DNA of 64,000 bases from Betaproteobacteria bacterium MOLA814 (GCA_000496475.1 AYMW01000003.1:438003-502002), one strand, 5' to 3'; positions 36,897 to 49,055 are shown, numbered from the stretch's first letter. A program made the numbers and translations. The notes: generated from the sequence alone by a model not told the origin.

Positions 36897-37463
36897 TTAT
36901 ACCTTGCTTGGGTTCAACACGTAGTCGGCGAAGGCGTGCAAATCCGAGTGTACGGTGGTGTTGGGCGGTAAGTCTGGGGGCAGGTTGTCGCGCGTGTACT
37001 GTGCCGACTTGCCGACCAGCAGCAAATGCGGCTGGCCACCTGCCGCATAGGCCGCCTGCATATGCCGCACGGTATTGCCAGCCACAGGCACTTTGGACAA
37101 TTGGGCCCCAAAACGCTCGCCAATGCGTGTGATCAAGCCTGGTAAAGGCTTGCGACACTCGCAACCGTCGCTGAGCGTGTGGGGGCAGAAAAAGACTGCA
37201 TCAACTCGCGCGCCGACACTGGCCAAGAGTTTGTGCATTTTTTTGTGAACGTCATTGAGTGTGGCGACGTCAAACAAACCACGTCCCAAACCAGACTGGT
37301 TAGTGGCCACCACCACACGCCAGCCAGCCTCGTTGAGTTTTGCCACAGCCTCTAGCGCGCCTGGTATCGGAATCCAGTCTTCTGCGCTGGTGATAAAAGC
37401 CAAGTCATCCACGTTGAGCGTGCCATCTCTGTCCAGTACTACCAATGGCATGTGATGGTTCAT
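36897..37463 (-). CDS. gmhB: D-glycero-beta-D-manno-heptose 1,7-bisphosphate 7-phosphatase
   Basis: A HAD-family phosphatase of 188 residues in ADP-heptose synthesis for the lipopolysaccharide core. LVVLDRDGTLNVDD gives the DxD nucleophile, VVVATNQSGLGRG the second motif, and CPHTLSDGCECRKP the zinc-binding loop typical of GmhB. KPLPGLITRIGERF and VAGNTVRHMQAA (for the usual VGD) complete motifs III and IV; in motif IV an Asn stands where Asp is normal, an oddity. It lies 84 bases after glyS. Confidence 0.92.
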   Translation of the reverse strand: MNHHMPLVVLDRDGTLNVDDLAFITSAEDWIPIPGALEAVAKLNEAGWRVVVATNQSGLGRGLFDVATLNDVHKKMHKLLASVGARVDAVFFCPHTLSDGCECRKPLPGLITRIGERFGAQLSKVPVAGNTVRHMQAAYAAGGQPHLLLVGKSAQYTRDNLPPDLPPNTTVHSDLHAFADYVLNPSKV

Positions 37464-37514
37464 AACGTGGTGAATGTGGTGGGCATATAGACGGGGCAGT
37501 TAACAGCTTAGTTG

Positions 37515-37536
37515 TTGAATAGTTGAATAGTTCAAT
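37515..37536. repeat. Short TTGAATAG tandem repeat between glyS and gmhB
   Basis: TTGAATAG occurs twice in a row (37515-37530) and is followed by TTCAAT, so TTGAA (37523-37527) can also pair with TTCAA (37531-37535). It lies in the 84-base gap between two co-oriented genes. Role unknown. Confidence 0.35.
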
Positions 37537-37547
37537 GTGTGAATTGT

Positions 37548-39695
37548 TCAGCTGGCCAACTTGGACAAGTCTGCCACCCTGTTCATAGTAGCGTGTAACT
37601 GCGATAACAGGCCCAGCCGATTGGCTCTGATCGCAACATCCTGTGCATTCACCATGACGTTGTCAAAGAATGCGTCCACAGGTGCACGCAGCGCGGCCAA
37701 GGCCTGCAACGAAGCTGTGTAGTTGCCAGCCTCAAATGCGGCATCGGCCAATTTAGCCACCGTTTCCATAGCGTCGTACAGTGCCACTTCTGCTGGCTCA
37801 ACAACTAGGCTGGGCTCCACAGCTTTCGCCTCGTTTGCAGATTTTTTAAGAATATTGCCAATTCGCTTGTTGGCCGCTGCCAAGGCATCACTTTCAGGCA
37901 TATCGGCAAACGCTCTGACAGCGAGCAAGCGTTTAGGCACTTGCGCTAACAACGCGGGGTTGAGAGCCAATACCGCATCAATGGCCAAAACGCTGAAACC
38001 TTGATCACGCAGCATGCCAGCCATACGGTCTTGAATGAAGGTCGGCAGCGGCGCAAGGTCAACGGGCAGCAGCCCGTTAAACACGCTGTGCGCCTGTGCA
38101 ATCAGCGCCTGCAACGACATGGGCAGGTTTGCTTCAATCAGCATGCGCACCACGCCCAAGGCGTGACGACGCAAAGCAAAGGGGTCGCGCTCGCCTGTGG
38201 GCACATTGCCTATGCCAAACATGCCCACCAAGGTCTCTAGTTTGTCAGCCAGCGCCACCACCAAGCCCACGTCGTTGCGTGGCAGCTCGTCGCCAGCAAA
38301 ACGTGGGCGATAGTGGTCTTCTATGGCCAAGGCCAACTCATCGCCCAACCCATCATGGCGTGCGTAGTAGCCTCCCATGACGCCCTGTAGCTCTGGAAAC
38401 TCACCCACCATGTCTGTTAATAAATCGCATTTGGCGAGCTGTGCTGCTTGTTCAGCTTGTTCGCTTAGGCGGGCATTGGTATGACCCGCAGCCATCCACG
38501 CTTGGGCAATATGCTTGGCCAATGCCGCCACGCGCATGCTGCGCTCACCTTGGCTACCCAACTTGTTGTGGTACACCACCTTGGACAATTCGGGCACACG
38601 AACTGCCAATGTTTTCTTACGGTCTTGGTTGAAGAAAAACTGCGCATCGGCCAAACGCGGTCTAACGACCCGCTCGTTGCCGCCAATGACTTGGCTGGTA
38701 TCAGCAGGTGAAATATTACTAACCACCAAAAATTGGTTGCTCAACTTGCCCGCGCTGTCTAGCAAAGGGAAGTATTTTTGGTTGGCCTTCATGGTGAGAA
38801 TCAAACACTCTTGGGGTACTTGCAGATACTCAACCTCAAAGGCACAGGTCACCACGTTGGGGCGCTCCACCAGAGCACAAACCTCGTCTAACAACGCCTG
38901 GTCTTCAATGGGGGTGAGTACGCCACTTTGTGCCGTACTGGCTGCGGCTGCGGCTGCATTGATCTGTGTTTGTATCAGGTCGCGCCGCTCAGAAAACGAG
39001 GCAATAACGGCACCTTGATCACGCATTACACCGGCGTATTGGTCGGCGTGGGGCAGCTTGATGACCTCAACCGCAGCCTCAAATCGGTGCCCTTTGGTGG
39101 TGTTGCCAGCTGTCAGGCCCAAAACACTGACGCCAACTACGGCTGTGCCGTGCAAGGCCATCAAGCCGTGGGCGGGTCTAACAAAGTTGACGCTGCTCCA
39201 ACCCGGTAATGCACAGTTGCGATGCAACTGGTAGCTCATGACCTTAGGAATGGGCAGTTTGGCAATGGCTTGCTCAAGGGCTTGTTGCAAGCCATCTAGC
39301 AAACTGGCACCTGCAACCGTACGCTCTAAAAACAAACTATCTGCTTTGCCATCGGGCTGGCGCCGCAGTTGTGCCACCACAGATGCATCAACCCCAAGAC
39401 TTTGTAATTTTTTCAATAGCGCCGGTGTTGCTGCGCCATTGCTATCCAGACCCACTGATGCCGGCATGAGCCTGAGCAGCTGTTGTTTATCGCTGGCCTT
39501 GCTCCTCACTTGCGTGATGTGGGCCGCCAACCGCCTTGGTGACGCAAAAGCGGTTAGCTCGGCCTTGGCATCGGCCAAGCCACTTGCTTGCAAGCTGTCT
39601 AACAATACGCGGGCAAACGCATTGCCCAGTTTGTTCAACACTTTAGGCGGCAGTTCTTCTACGAACAATTCTACGAGTAAGTTATCTGTGGACAT
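37548..39695 (-). CDS. glyS: Glycine--tRNA ligase, beta subunit
   Basis: The 715-residue tRNA-binding subunit of the bacterial alpha2beta2 glycyl-tRNA synthetase. It starts with NLLVELFVEELPPKVLNKLGNAFA and contains MPKVMSY-like IPKVMSYQLHRNCALPGWSSVNFVRPAHGLMALHG, the HD-type block, and a C-terminal DALR anticodon-binding domain (VDAFFDNVMVNAQDVAIRANRLGLLSQLHATMNRVADLSKL). It lies 27 bases after glyQ. Confidence 0.97.
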   Translation of the reverse strand: MSTDNLLVELFVEELPPKVLNKLGNAFARVLLDSLQASGLADAKAELTAFASPRRLAAHITQVRSKASDKQQLLRLMPASVGLDSNGAATPALLKKLQSLGVDASVVAQLRRQPDGKADSLFLERTVAGASLLDGLQQALEQAIAKLPIPKVMSYQLHRNCALPGWSSVNFVRPAHGLMALHGTAVVGVSVLGLTAGNTTKGHRFEAAVEVIKLPHADQYAGVMRDQGAVIASFSERRDLIQTQINAAAAAASTAQSGVLTPIEDQALLDEVCALVERPNVVTCAFEVEYLQVPQECLILTMKANQKYFPLLDSAGKLSNQFLVVSNISPADTSQVIGGNERVVRPRLADAQFFFNQDRKKTLAVRVPELSKVVYHNKLGSQGERSMRVAALAKHIAQAWMAAGHTNARLSEQAEQAAQLAKCDLLTDMVGEFPELQGVMGGYYARHDGLGDELALAIEDHYRPRFAGDELPRNDVGLVVALADKLETLVGMFGIGNVPTGERDPFALRRHALGVVRMLIEANLPMSLQALIAQAHSVFNGLLPVDLAPLPTFIQDRMAGMLRDQGFSVLAIDAVLALNPALLAQVPKRLLAVRAFADMPESDALAAANKRIGNILKKSANEAKAVEPSLVVEPAEVALYDAMETVAKLADAAFEAGNYTASLQALAALRAPVDAFFDNVMVNAQDVAIRANRLGLLSQLHATMNRVADLSKLAS

Positions 39696-39722
39696 GTCTG
39701 GACTTTTAAATATCGTGGGAGC

Positions 39723-40628
39723 TTAGGCCGCAGCTTGCTTCATAGCAGCGAGCCACTCAGGTGGCGCAAGGGGAAAGCCCAAACGCTCTCGACTCTCCAA
39801 GTAACTCTGTGCAACAGCACGCGCCAAATTGCGTATCCGACCAATATAGGCCGCGCGTTCAGTCACACTGATCGCGCCACGTGCGTCAAGCAAGTTAAAG
39901 GTATGGGCACACTTGAGCACTTGCTCATAGGCCGGCAACGTGAGCTGCACCCCAATCAGGTGTTGCGTTTGTTGTTCGTGGGCCGCAAAGGCGGTGAACA
40001 AAAAATCTGTATCGCTGTGCTCAAAGTTGTAGGCAGACTGCTCTTGTTCATTTTGCAAATACACATCGCCATAAGAAATGGTGTCTGTCCACTTGAGGTT
40101 GTAGACGTTGTCCACACCTTGCAAGTACATCGCTAGACGCTCAAGGCCGTAGGTGATCTCACCTGTTGCGGGTTTACAGTCAATGCCTCCGACCTGCTGG
40201 AAGTAAGTGAACTGCGTGACCTCCATGCCATTGAGCCAGACCTCCCAACCCAACCCCCAGGCACCGAGTGTTGGGTTTTCCCAGTCGTCCTCTACAAAGC
40301 GAATGTCGTTTTGTTTCAGATCGAAGCCCAATGACTCTAAGCTGCCCAAGTACAAATCCAAGATATTATCCGGCGCAGGCTTTAAAGCGACTTGGAATTG
40401 GTAGTAGTGCTGCAAGCGATTGGGGTTTTCGCCATACCGCCCATCTTTGGGTCTGCGACTTGGCTGCACGTAAGCAGCCTTCCATGGCTCTGGGCCAATG
40501 GCACGCAAAAAGGTAGCTGTATGGCTGGTGCCGGCGCCCACTTCCATGTCGTAGGGCTGCAACAAGGCACAACCTTGTTTGTCCCAATAGTTTTGTAAGT
40601 TCAGGATGATTTGCTGAAAAGTGAGCAT
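39723..40628 (-). CDS. glyQ: Glycine--tRNA ligase, alpha subunit
   Basis: The 301-residue catalytic subunit that activates glycine with [52 protein letters not shown] is the canonical beginning and fixes the start at 40628, although the frame is open upstream. The class II core continues with [30 protein letters not shown] and [10 protein letters not shown] 265-base gap upstream of the start, back to lnt, should hold its own promoter; a TAAAAT -10-like box lies on the minus strand near 40700. Confidence 0.97.
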   Translation of the reverse strand: MLTFQQIILNLQNYWDKQGCALLQPYDMEVGAGTSHTATFLRAIGPEPWKAAYVQPSRRPKDGRYGENPNRLQHYYQFQVALKPAPDNILDLYLGSLESLGFDLKQNDIRFVEDDWENPTLGAWGLGWEVWLNGMEVTQFTYFQQVGGIDCKPATGEITYGLERLAMYLQGVDNVYNLKWTDTISYGDVYLQNEQEQSAYNFEHSDTDFLFTAFAAHEQQTQHLIGVQLTLPAYEQVLKCAHTFNLLDARGAISVTERAAYIGRIRNLARAVAQSYLESRERLGFPLAPPEWLAAMKQAAA

Positions 40629-40866
40629 GGGGTAAGCCGTGGTGAGTACTACGAGTAGGGTGCGGCCTGTGGCCTCACACCCTAGCAAAAAACCCTTGAT
40701 TTTACGGCCCAATGACTGCCCATGGCTAGTTGTTGGCCAGAACAAGCATCTAAACTGTTTTACGATCTGCTTCAACGCAGTGGCTTGCGCTGCATTTCGG
40801 GCCACTGGGTGTGCTGGTTTGAGTCTACCTGCTGGATGAACCGCTCAGGGTTTGCGCAAACTGCTG

Positions 40867-40894
40867 GGCACTAGGTCTGTGGACAGACTGTGCC
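40867..40894. repeat. Two-tier hairpin at the lnt 3' end
   Basis: GTCTGT (40875-40880) pairs with ACAGAC (40883-40888), and outside it GGCAC (40867-40871) pairs with GTGCC (40890-40894) with a small bulge. There is no U-tract on the minus strand, so termination by it would be weak. Confidence 0.35.
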
Positions 40895-42465
40895 TATTGC
40901 CGGTTTTGCGCGCTAAGAGCGCGCCAGCTAGCAAACAGCATGACTGCGATGGAAATCAGCCACACGGGGGTGTGTCCCCACCTACCAGCCCATTGCACAT
41001 AGGGCGTAAAGCCAGTATGTCCAGTAAAGGTGCCTACCAACTGCCCGCGCACGTTGTGTTCTAGTTGATGGGTCACATGGCCTTTGGCATCAATAATTGC
41101 CGTTGCGCCTGTGTTGGTAGCGCGGACAATGGGCCGACCTGTTTCGATCGCTCGCCAACGTGCCATTGTGAGATGGTGTGAGAGCGCTGCCGTGTTTCCA
41201 AACCAAGCCAAGTTGCTGACATTGACCCAAGCGGTTGGCTCGCCCTTGGTGCGCCATAAACGCTGTGCAAGTTCATCACCAAACACATCTTCGTAGCAAA
41301 TTTGTACAGCCAACTGTTGGCCGTCCCATGGCATGGGGGCTTGGTCTAAGCTCCCAGCACTGAAGCCACCTAATGGTATGTTCATTGCATCTGTCAACCA
41401 CTTGAAGCCCGCCGGTACAAACTCACCAAAAGGTACCAAGTGGTGCTTGTTGTAGGAAAAGCCAGGCTGGCCTGTAGGCCTTAGGCCTTTGACAGCATTG
41501 CTATACGATTGTTCGCCCATGTTCAGCGGCATACCGATCAGGGCTGCGCGTTGATCTTGATCCAGTCGTTTTTGAATACCTTCCCATAGCGTGTGTGATT
41601 GCCTATCAGGCGGTTGCACAAATGCTGTTTCTGGCAGCACCACCAAGGAGGTAGTGGCTTGTTCAATCTGTTGTGCGTACCACTCTGTTACCTGCGCACT
41701 GCTGCTATCGAATTTCATATCTTGACGTACATTACCCTGCACTAAAGTTACGTCTGTGGTGGCTGTAGGCTGTGTCCACTGCGGTGCCCACTCAGAGAAG
41801 TAAACAGAGGGCATCAGTAGCAATACGCTCAACACGCCCGCAATCACAGCTTGCTTGGCATCGTGCTTGTCATGTAGCCAAAGGGCCCACCAACTGGCTG
41901 CAAATACCAACACAGCTGATGCGCCGCTGCTCCCAACCAATGTGGCAAGTCCACGCAATGTATCAATGTGCGTATAGGCCAACTCCCCCCATGGAAACCC
42001 AGTAAACCAATGTCCTCGCAACCATTCCGCCAATGACCATGCCGCAGCGCACGTCAACGCCAACAGCATACGCTGCTTGGGTAATACGCTTTCAATCCAG
42101 GCAAACAGGCCACCAACACACAGCGCTAAATAAACAGCCAGTGCCGCGCTGAGTAATACAACGGCAAGAGCGGCAACCACGTAGGGCAAGTTGGTGTAGT
42201 GGGTCATGGCGTGCACCAACCACCAAGTGAGTGCAGCAAGCCAGTTTGTGGCAAACCACCATGTATGTCGCAATGACGCCAGCCGTGATGGCGCCCTCAG
42301 CAGCATATAGAGGACTGTGACCAGTGTGAGGAACTGCAGTATCGGCGCTGTCTCGTGCAACGCCAACCCACTCCAATTTAGTTCCCAGGGCCAAGCGAAC
42401 GTCCAGGCCAAGATCCAACCCAGCACGGCTAGTAGCAGGTGGCGCAATAGCTGTGTGGTTGGCAC
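40894..42465 (-). CDS. lnt: Apolipoprotein N-acyltransferase
   Basis: The integral inner-membrane enzyme that adds the third acyl chain to lipoproteins. Of its 523 residues, the first roughly 210 hold several membrane helices (HLLLAVLGWILAWTFAW and on), followed by the nitrilase-fold domain with the catalytic triad: Glu in VVLPETAFV, Lys in SYNKHHLVPFGEFVP, Cys in VQICYEDVFGDE. The start codon is GTG. corC lies 16 bases upstream. A hairpin around 40867-40894 overlaps the stop codon. Confidence 0.96.
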   Translation of the reverse strand: MPTTQLLRHLLLAVLGWILAWTFAWPWELNWSGLALHETAPILQFLTLVTVLYMLLRAPSRLASLRHTWWFATNWLAALTWWLVHAMTHYTNLPYVVAALAVVLLSAALAVYLALCVGGLFAWIESVLPKQRMLLALTCAAAWSLAEWLRGHWFTGFPWGELAYTHIDTLRGLATLVGSSGASAVLVFAASWWALWLHDKHDAKQAVIAGVLSVLLLMPSVYFSEWAPQWTQPTATTDVTLVQGNVRQDMKFDSSSAQVTEWYAQQIEQATTSLVVLPETAFVQPPDRQSHTLWEGIQKRLDQDQRAALIGMPLNMGEQSYSNAVKGLRPTGQPGFSYNKHHLVPFGEFVPAGFKWLTDAMNIPLGGFSAGSLDQAPMPWDGQQLAVQICYEDVFGDELAQRLWRTKGEPTAWVNVSNLAWFGNTAALSHHLTMARWRAIETGRPIVRATNTGATAIIDAKGHVTHQLEHNVRGQLVGTFTGHTGFTPYVQWAGRWGHTPVWLISIAVMLFASWRALSAQNRQ

Positions 42466-42481
42466 CGTTAGACCCAGCTAT

Positions 42482-43393
42482 TTAGGCTTGGCTCTGTGCA
42501 GGCTTACTAGGTGTTACTTTGAACCACCTGACGGCACCACCTTTGGCATGCATGACCACTAGGCGCAGCCCAAAGCCTTCATACGCCTCACCGCGCTTTG
42601 GTACATGGCCCATTTCGTGGGAAACCAAACCACCTACTGTGTCAAAGTCGTCTTCTGGCAAGGCCAATTCAAAGGCTTCATTGATGCGTGTAATAGCTGT
42701 GTTGCCGTTGATTCGCCACGTGTTGTCAGCAAGGCTATAAATATCGCCTGCGTCTTCTTCCTCATCAAACTCGTCTTCAATTTCACCAACAATTTCTTCT
42801 AGAACATCTTCGATGGTAATCAATCCAGCCACGTTGCCAAACTCATCAATAACAACTGCCAAATGGTTGCGGTTGCTTCTGAAGTCCCTCAATAGGTCAT
42901 TGAGATTTTTACTTTCTGGTACAAATATGGGCGGACGCAACAAGGCCCTTATATTAAGCTCTGGTGCGCGCTGCAGCTTGAGCAAATCTTTGGCCATGAG
43001 TATGCCAATGATGTTGTCACGCTGATCTTCAAACACTGGAAAGCGAGAATGTGCCGTTTCAATGACCTGTTCGAACAGGTCGTCAGTGTTGGCATTGATA
43101 TCTAACGTGTCAATGCGGGGAGCTGCGACCATGACATCACCTGCCGTCATGTCACTCATCCGCAAAACACCCTCAAGCATTCTGCGGCCATCGGCATTGA
43201 TCAGCTGTTTGGCTTGTGCTTGCGACAGTTGCACTAGCAGTCCCTCAATACCTTCTGGACTAGGATTGAGAAGTTCAGCGATACGCTGTAACAAGCCCGG
43301 TTTTTCAACTGGCGAAAGGGTTAGGCCGCGTTGCGGCCCCGAAGGGTATGGGTCAGTCACGTAATCGGCAGTAATTGTGTTGGTGTTTAGCAT
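42482..43393 (-). CDS. corC: HlyC/CorC family protein with CBS domains
   Basis: A 303-residue cytoplasmic CBS-pair protein of the CorC group, linked to magnesium/cobalt efflux or to ion homeostasis. It has the lead-in LQRIAELLNPSPEGIEGLLVQLSQAQ, DVMVAAPRIDTLD, a CBS pair (HSRFPVFEDQRDNIIGILMAKDLLKL; NHLAVVIDEFGNVAGLITIEDVLEEIVGEIEDEFDEE), and the C-terminal CorC_HlyC domain (WRINGNTAITRINEAFELALPEDDFDTVGGLVSHEMG). corC directly before lnt is a conserved proteobacterial pair. Confidence 0.94.
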   Translation of the reverse strand: MLNTNTITADYVTDPYPSGPQRGLTLSPVEKPGLLQRIAELLNPSPEGIEGLLVQLSQAQAKQLINADGRRMLEGVLRMSDMTAGDVMVAAPRIDTLDINANTDDLFEQVIETAHSRFPVFEDQRDNIIGILMAKDLLKLQRAPELNIRALLRPPIFVPESKNLNDLLRDFRSNRNHLAVVIDEFGNVAGLITIEDVLEEIVGEIEDEFDEEEDAGDIYSLADNTWRINGNTAITRINEAFELALPEDDFDTVGGLVSHEMGHVPKRGEAYEGFGLRLVVMHAKGGAVRWFKVTPSKPAQSQA

Positions 43394-43464
43394 AACCCAT
43401 CTATGCCTATAAAAATCACAGCATGGCTTGTAGGAAGCTGTTTATGACGCAAGTGATTGTATTT

Positions 43465-44166
43465 TTACAGTGCCTGTCTAACAACACGAAGCCACCTGTT
43501 TTTTCGGTAATCTATTTTTGCCAACAAATCACTACAGTAAGTGACCACTAAGGACTGTACCGTCGCTGGGGGCAGTTCAATTTTTGCCAAACTGTCTCCA
43601 CCATCACTTTGAATAATAGCTCCTGCACTGCGTGCCATGTGTATCATCCGTGCGTTTTCCCTGAGTGTATGCACAACCAAGTACTGAACACCTTGGTTAC
43701 GTGCGTGCGCAATACAACGTAAGAACAATGCTTTACCAAGGCCCTTGCTTCTGTATTGATGCGAAACACTAACGCCAAACTCGGCCGTATGTGCCGACAG
43801 CTCAACGGCAATGTAGGACAACTGCGAGACACCCTGCAAAACAAGGTCCGTATCGAATACACCAAATAGAGTACATTGCGAAAAATCTAACCTTGCTACA
43901 TATCGCTCGATTTGTTCATCTGAAGGCAAATAACCAAAGCGTAAATAACGGTCTTTTTCCGGCAGCGCCAACAAATGTTGCGATATTTTATGCACGTGAC
44001 GAGGCCTCAGCTGGCGCACATGCACAACCTGTTGGTTTAAATTTGCATGTACATGCTTGTTTATTTCTTTCAACACAAATCTATTATGAGGGTTAACCCT
44101 GATGCCTGTCATTAAGCTTGTTTCAGTTGTGGGTACTTCTGTGAAACCTGTTACGGTCTGATGCAT
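43465..44166 (-). CDS. GNAT family N-acetyltransferase
   Basis: A GNAT-fold acyltransferase of about 233 residues. QLRPRHVHKISQHLLALPEKDRYLRFGYLPSDEQIERYV resembles the start of the family found beside acetyltransferase/CBS proteins, and EFGVSVSHQYRSKGLGKALFLRCIAHARNQGVQYLVV holds the acetyl-CoA loop (RSKGLGKA). The acceptor is unknown. The start is uncertain: ATGs at 44175, 44166 and 44112 are all possible, and the farthest (44199) would overlap the divergent MBL gene. Base composition is visibly richer in A+T than the genes before it. Confidence 0.82.
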   Translation of the reverse strand: MHQTVTGFTEVPTTETSLMTGIRVNPHNRFVLKEINKHVHANLNQQVVHVRQLRPRHVHKISQHLLALPEKDRYLRFGYLPSDEQIERYVARLDFSQCTLFGVFDTDLVLQGVSQLSYIAVELSAHTAEFGVSVSHQYRSKGLGKALFLRCIAHARNQGVQYLVVHTLRENARMIHMARSAGAIIQSDGGDSLAKIELPPATVQSLVVTYCSDLLAKIDYRKNRWLRVVRQAL

Positions 44167-44192
44167 GGTTTCAAACATATATAAGATACACA

Positions 44193-45164
44193 ATGCCACA
44201 TATGACTAGAAGTAAACTTGAATTCCCTGAGGGTGTGACCGTTTTGGAAAGGGGTTGGCTATCTAGCAATAACATAGTACTACTAGGACCAGGCCATTCA
44301 GCCGTTGTTGACAGCGGCTACAGCTCGCACCAAGACCTCACATTGGAGTTGATCAAGCAACAACTTAATGGGCGACCTTTAGATGACCTAGTCAATACCC
44401 ATCTACACAGCGATCACTGCGGCGGAAACGCAAAACTTCAAGACCATTACAAACAACTACAAACCCACATTCCATCTGGCAACAGCCAAGCAGTGACGTC
44501 TTGGGATATCGATAAATTAACGTTTAAAGCCACAGGGCAAACCTGCCCAAAATTTACATACCAGCATGTATTGCGCGCAAATACCAGTATGAAGCTTGGA
44601 TTGCATGAATGGGAAATACATTGTGCCCCTGGTCATGACCCTGACTCAGTCGTCTTGTTTGAACCTATTTCAAAAACTCTTATTTCTGCAGATGCTCTTT
44701 GGGAAAATGGTTTTGGGGTTGTGTTCCCTGAGCTAGAGGGGATTGATGCTTTCGATGCTGTAGCTGACACATTGACCATGTGTGAAAAATTGAATGCAAA
44801 AACAATTATTCCTGGACATGGGCGACCCTTTACACATGTTAAAGCTGCAATAGAAAGAGCGCGTACACGGCTTGCCTACTTCAGTGTGAAAGATAGGTCT
44901 CCCAATCACGCAATATACGCAGCTAAAGTATTATTAAAATTTCACCTGCTAGAGCATCAAAAAGTTGAAATCAGTTCAGCTAAACAGTGGTTGCTCAACA
45001 TGCCCTATTTTCAGAAGTTGACACCGATGCTTAAAACAATCCTGTCGACAGATAAAGAAACAACTCTCGACAACCAAGGGGAAAAAGTTGCTGATTGGGT
45101 TATAGGTGTGTTGTGTACCGTGAAGGCTGCACGTATAGAGGGAAGTATGCTAGTTAACCAATAG
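44193..45164 (+). CDS. MBL fold metallo-hydrolase
   Basis: A 323-residue metallo-beta-lactamase-fold protein. Ligands are visible in VNTHLHSDHCGGNAKLQDHY (HxHxDH), HCAPGHDPDSVVLFEP, ISADALWENGFGVVFPE and IIPGHGRPF. The C-terminal helical part resembles the group with beta-lactamase-related winged-helix ends. Substrate unknown. ATG at 44202 is an alternative start. Codon use is A+T-rich compared with the hydrolase at 33981, which may mean later acquisition, and it ends about 60 bases before the rrn terminator, converging with the rRNA operon. Confidence 0.87.
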   Translation: MPHMTRSKLEFPEGVTVLERGWLSSNNIVLLGPGHSAVVDSGYSSHQDLTLELIKQQLNGRPLDDLVNTHLHSDHCGGNAKLQDHYKQLQTHIPSGNSQAVTSWDIDKLTFKATGQTCPKFTYQHVLRANTSMKLGLHEWEIHCAPGHDPDSVVLFEPISKTLISADALWENGFGVVFPELEGIDAFDAVADTLTMCEKLNAKTIIPGHGRPFTHVKAAIERARTRLAYFSVKDRSPNHAIYAAKVLLKFHLLEHQKVEISSAKQWLLNMPYFQKLTPMLKTILSTDKETTLDNQGEKVADWVIGVLCTVKAARIEGSMLVNQ

Positions 45165-45215
45165 ATCCTGCGCTAGATCATAAAGATTAGAATAATATAT
45201 GGGAAACATTTGCCC

Positions 45216-45249
45216 AATAAGAAACGCCCCAGTCGTCAGACTGGGGCGT
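45216..45249 (-). terminator. Intrinsic terminator of the rRNA operon
   Basis: ACGCCCCAGTC (45224-45234) and GACTGGGGCGT (45239-45249) form a perfect 11-bp stem with a GTCA loop. On the minus strand it is followed by TTCTTATT. It begins 15 bases after the 5S 3' end. Confidence 0.9.
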
Positions 45250-45263
45250 GTCTAGGTGTAAGA

Positions 45264-45378
45264 GCCTGACGATGACCTACTTTCACACGGGAATCCGCAC
45301 TATCATCGGCGCTGACGCGTTTCACTGTCCTGTTCGAGATGGGAAGGAGTGGTACCACGTCGCTATGGTCATCAGGCA
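45264..45378 (-). rRNA. rrf: 5S ribosomal RNA
   Basis: About 115 bases. The ends TGCCTGATGACC (from 45378) and GGTCATCGTCAGGC (to 45264) pair as the terminal helix, and the interior ACCACTCCTTCCCATCTCGAACAGG is the standard loop B/C region. Ends are by homology and may be off by one or two bases. Confidence 0.95.
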
Positions 45379-45598
45379 TAAACGTTTGCTCACCATGTTG
45401 TACATCACAACATAGCGAACGAATTCATAGAATCGAAATCTGTATTTTTTGATTGCAGCCAACAAATTGGCATAAACAACTAGAACCTCAACCCACACAG
45501 CCAGTTTTCACCAACTCAATAAGCCAATATACGTCCCAATATGTCTCTTTTCAATGGACCTCGTTGTCACGACTCATACAAGCCGCTCACAACACCAT

Positions 45599-45608
<10 letters not shown>
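45379..45608 (-). other. 23S-5S spacer with hairpin
   Basis: A 230-base spacer. ATGTTGT (45395-45401) and ACAACAT (45407-45413) form a perfect 7-bp hairpin just 5' of the 5S gene on the transcript. GAATTCATAGAATCGAAATC (45421-45440) is complementary at 18 of 20 positions to 48718-48737 on the other side of 23S. No tRNA is present. Confidence 0.6.
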
Positions 45609-48489
<2,881 letters not shown>

Positions 48490-48500
<11 letters not shown>

Positions 48501-48954
48501 ACCTCTCCTAGAACCTATCTCTCAACAGATTCAGAAAGAGCATTAAAGCTACACATCAAGGAACGTATTTCACGTTATTTATGCCGTATTCAATTCGCAG
48601 TTCACGTTCAGAACTGTATGCGAATTGAAATATTCGTTGACGCAATCAAAAAAATGTTACTGGTGGCTCGGTGATGCATAAAACCTTTACGAATGTGCAT
48701 CTTCCACCAGCAACGCTGATTTCGACTCTATGAATTTTTAAAGAACAGCCGTGTCATTAAGCAAAGCCTAACAACTACATTGATTAATCAAGATTAACCA
48801 ATAACAAAAATGCTTCAAAGACATATAGTCCTTCTAGAAGCAGCTTTGTTATTAGCTCACAACGAGACCAAGTGGCCAACGTTACAACCGACAAGCAAGG
48901 TCACACCAAATGCGTGAACTACTAAGTACACAACAAGAGAATGACTAGGATAAG
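48490..48954 (-). other. tRNA-Ala to 23S spacer with boxA and hairpins
   Basis: A 465-base spacer. It contains a boxA-like antitermination element on the minus strand (TGTTCTTTAAAAATT, 48747-48733). CAATTCGCA (48591-48599) pairs with TGCGAATTG (48619-48627), with inner AGTTC/GAACT. CTGGTGG (48660-48666 region) pairs with CCACCAG before 48710, enclosing GATGCA/TGCATC. These are processing or antitermination structures of the rrn transcript. No gene is seen. Confidence 0.65.
48733..48747 (-). promoter_or_regulatory. boxA-like antitermination element in the rrn spacer
   Basis: Minus-strand TGTTCTTTAAAAATT, close to the proteobacterial boxA core (GCTCTTTAAcA) and located 5' of 23S as in other betaproteobacterial operons. 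It would recruit NusB/NusE. Confidence 0.65.
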
Positions 48955-49030
48955 TGGTGGAGGATGACGGGATCGAACCGACGACCCCCTGCTTGCAAAG
49001 CAGGTGCTCTCCCAGCTGAGCTAATCCCCC
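48955..49030 (-). tRNA. tRNA-Ala (anticodon TGC)
   Basis: A 76-base tRNA from GGGGGATTAGCTCAGCTGGG at 49030 to an encoded CCA ending at 48955. The anticodon loop reads TTTGCAA with anticodon TGC, the T-loop GGTTCGATCC is intact, and the acceptor arm pairs GGGGGAT with ATCCTCC with one G-T pair. It has the standard position in the 16S-23S spacer. Confidence 0.97.
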
Positions 49031-49055
49031 AAACTATTTGACAAGAGATGCGCAC

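Noticed and set aside
48780-48795. TTGATTAATCAA in the rrn spacer as an FNR site
   Set aside because: The spacing between half sites is too short for the FNR consensus (TTGAT-N4-ATCAA), and the location is inside the rrn transcript.
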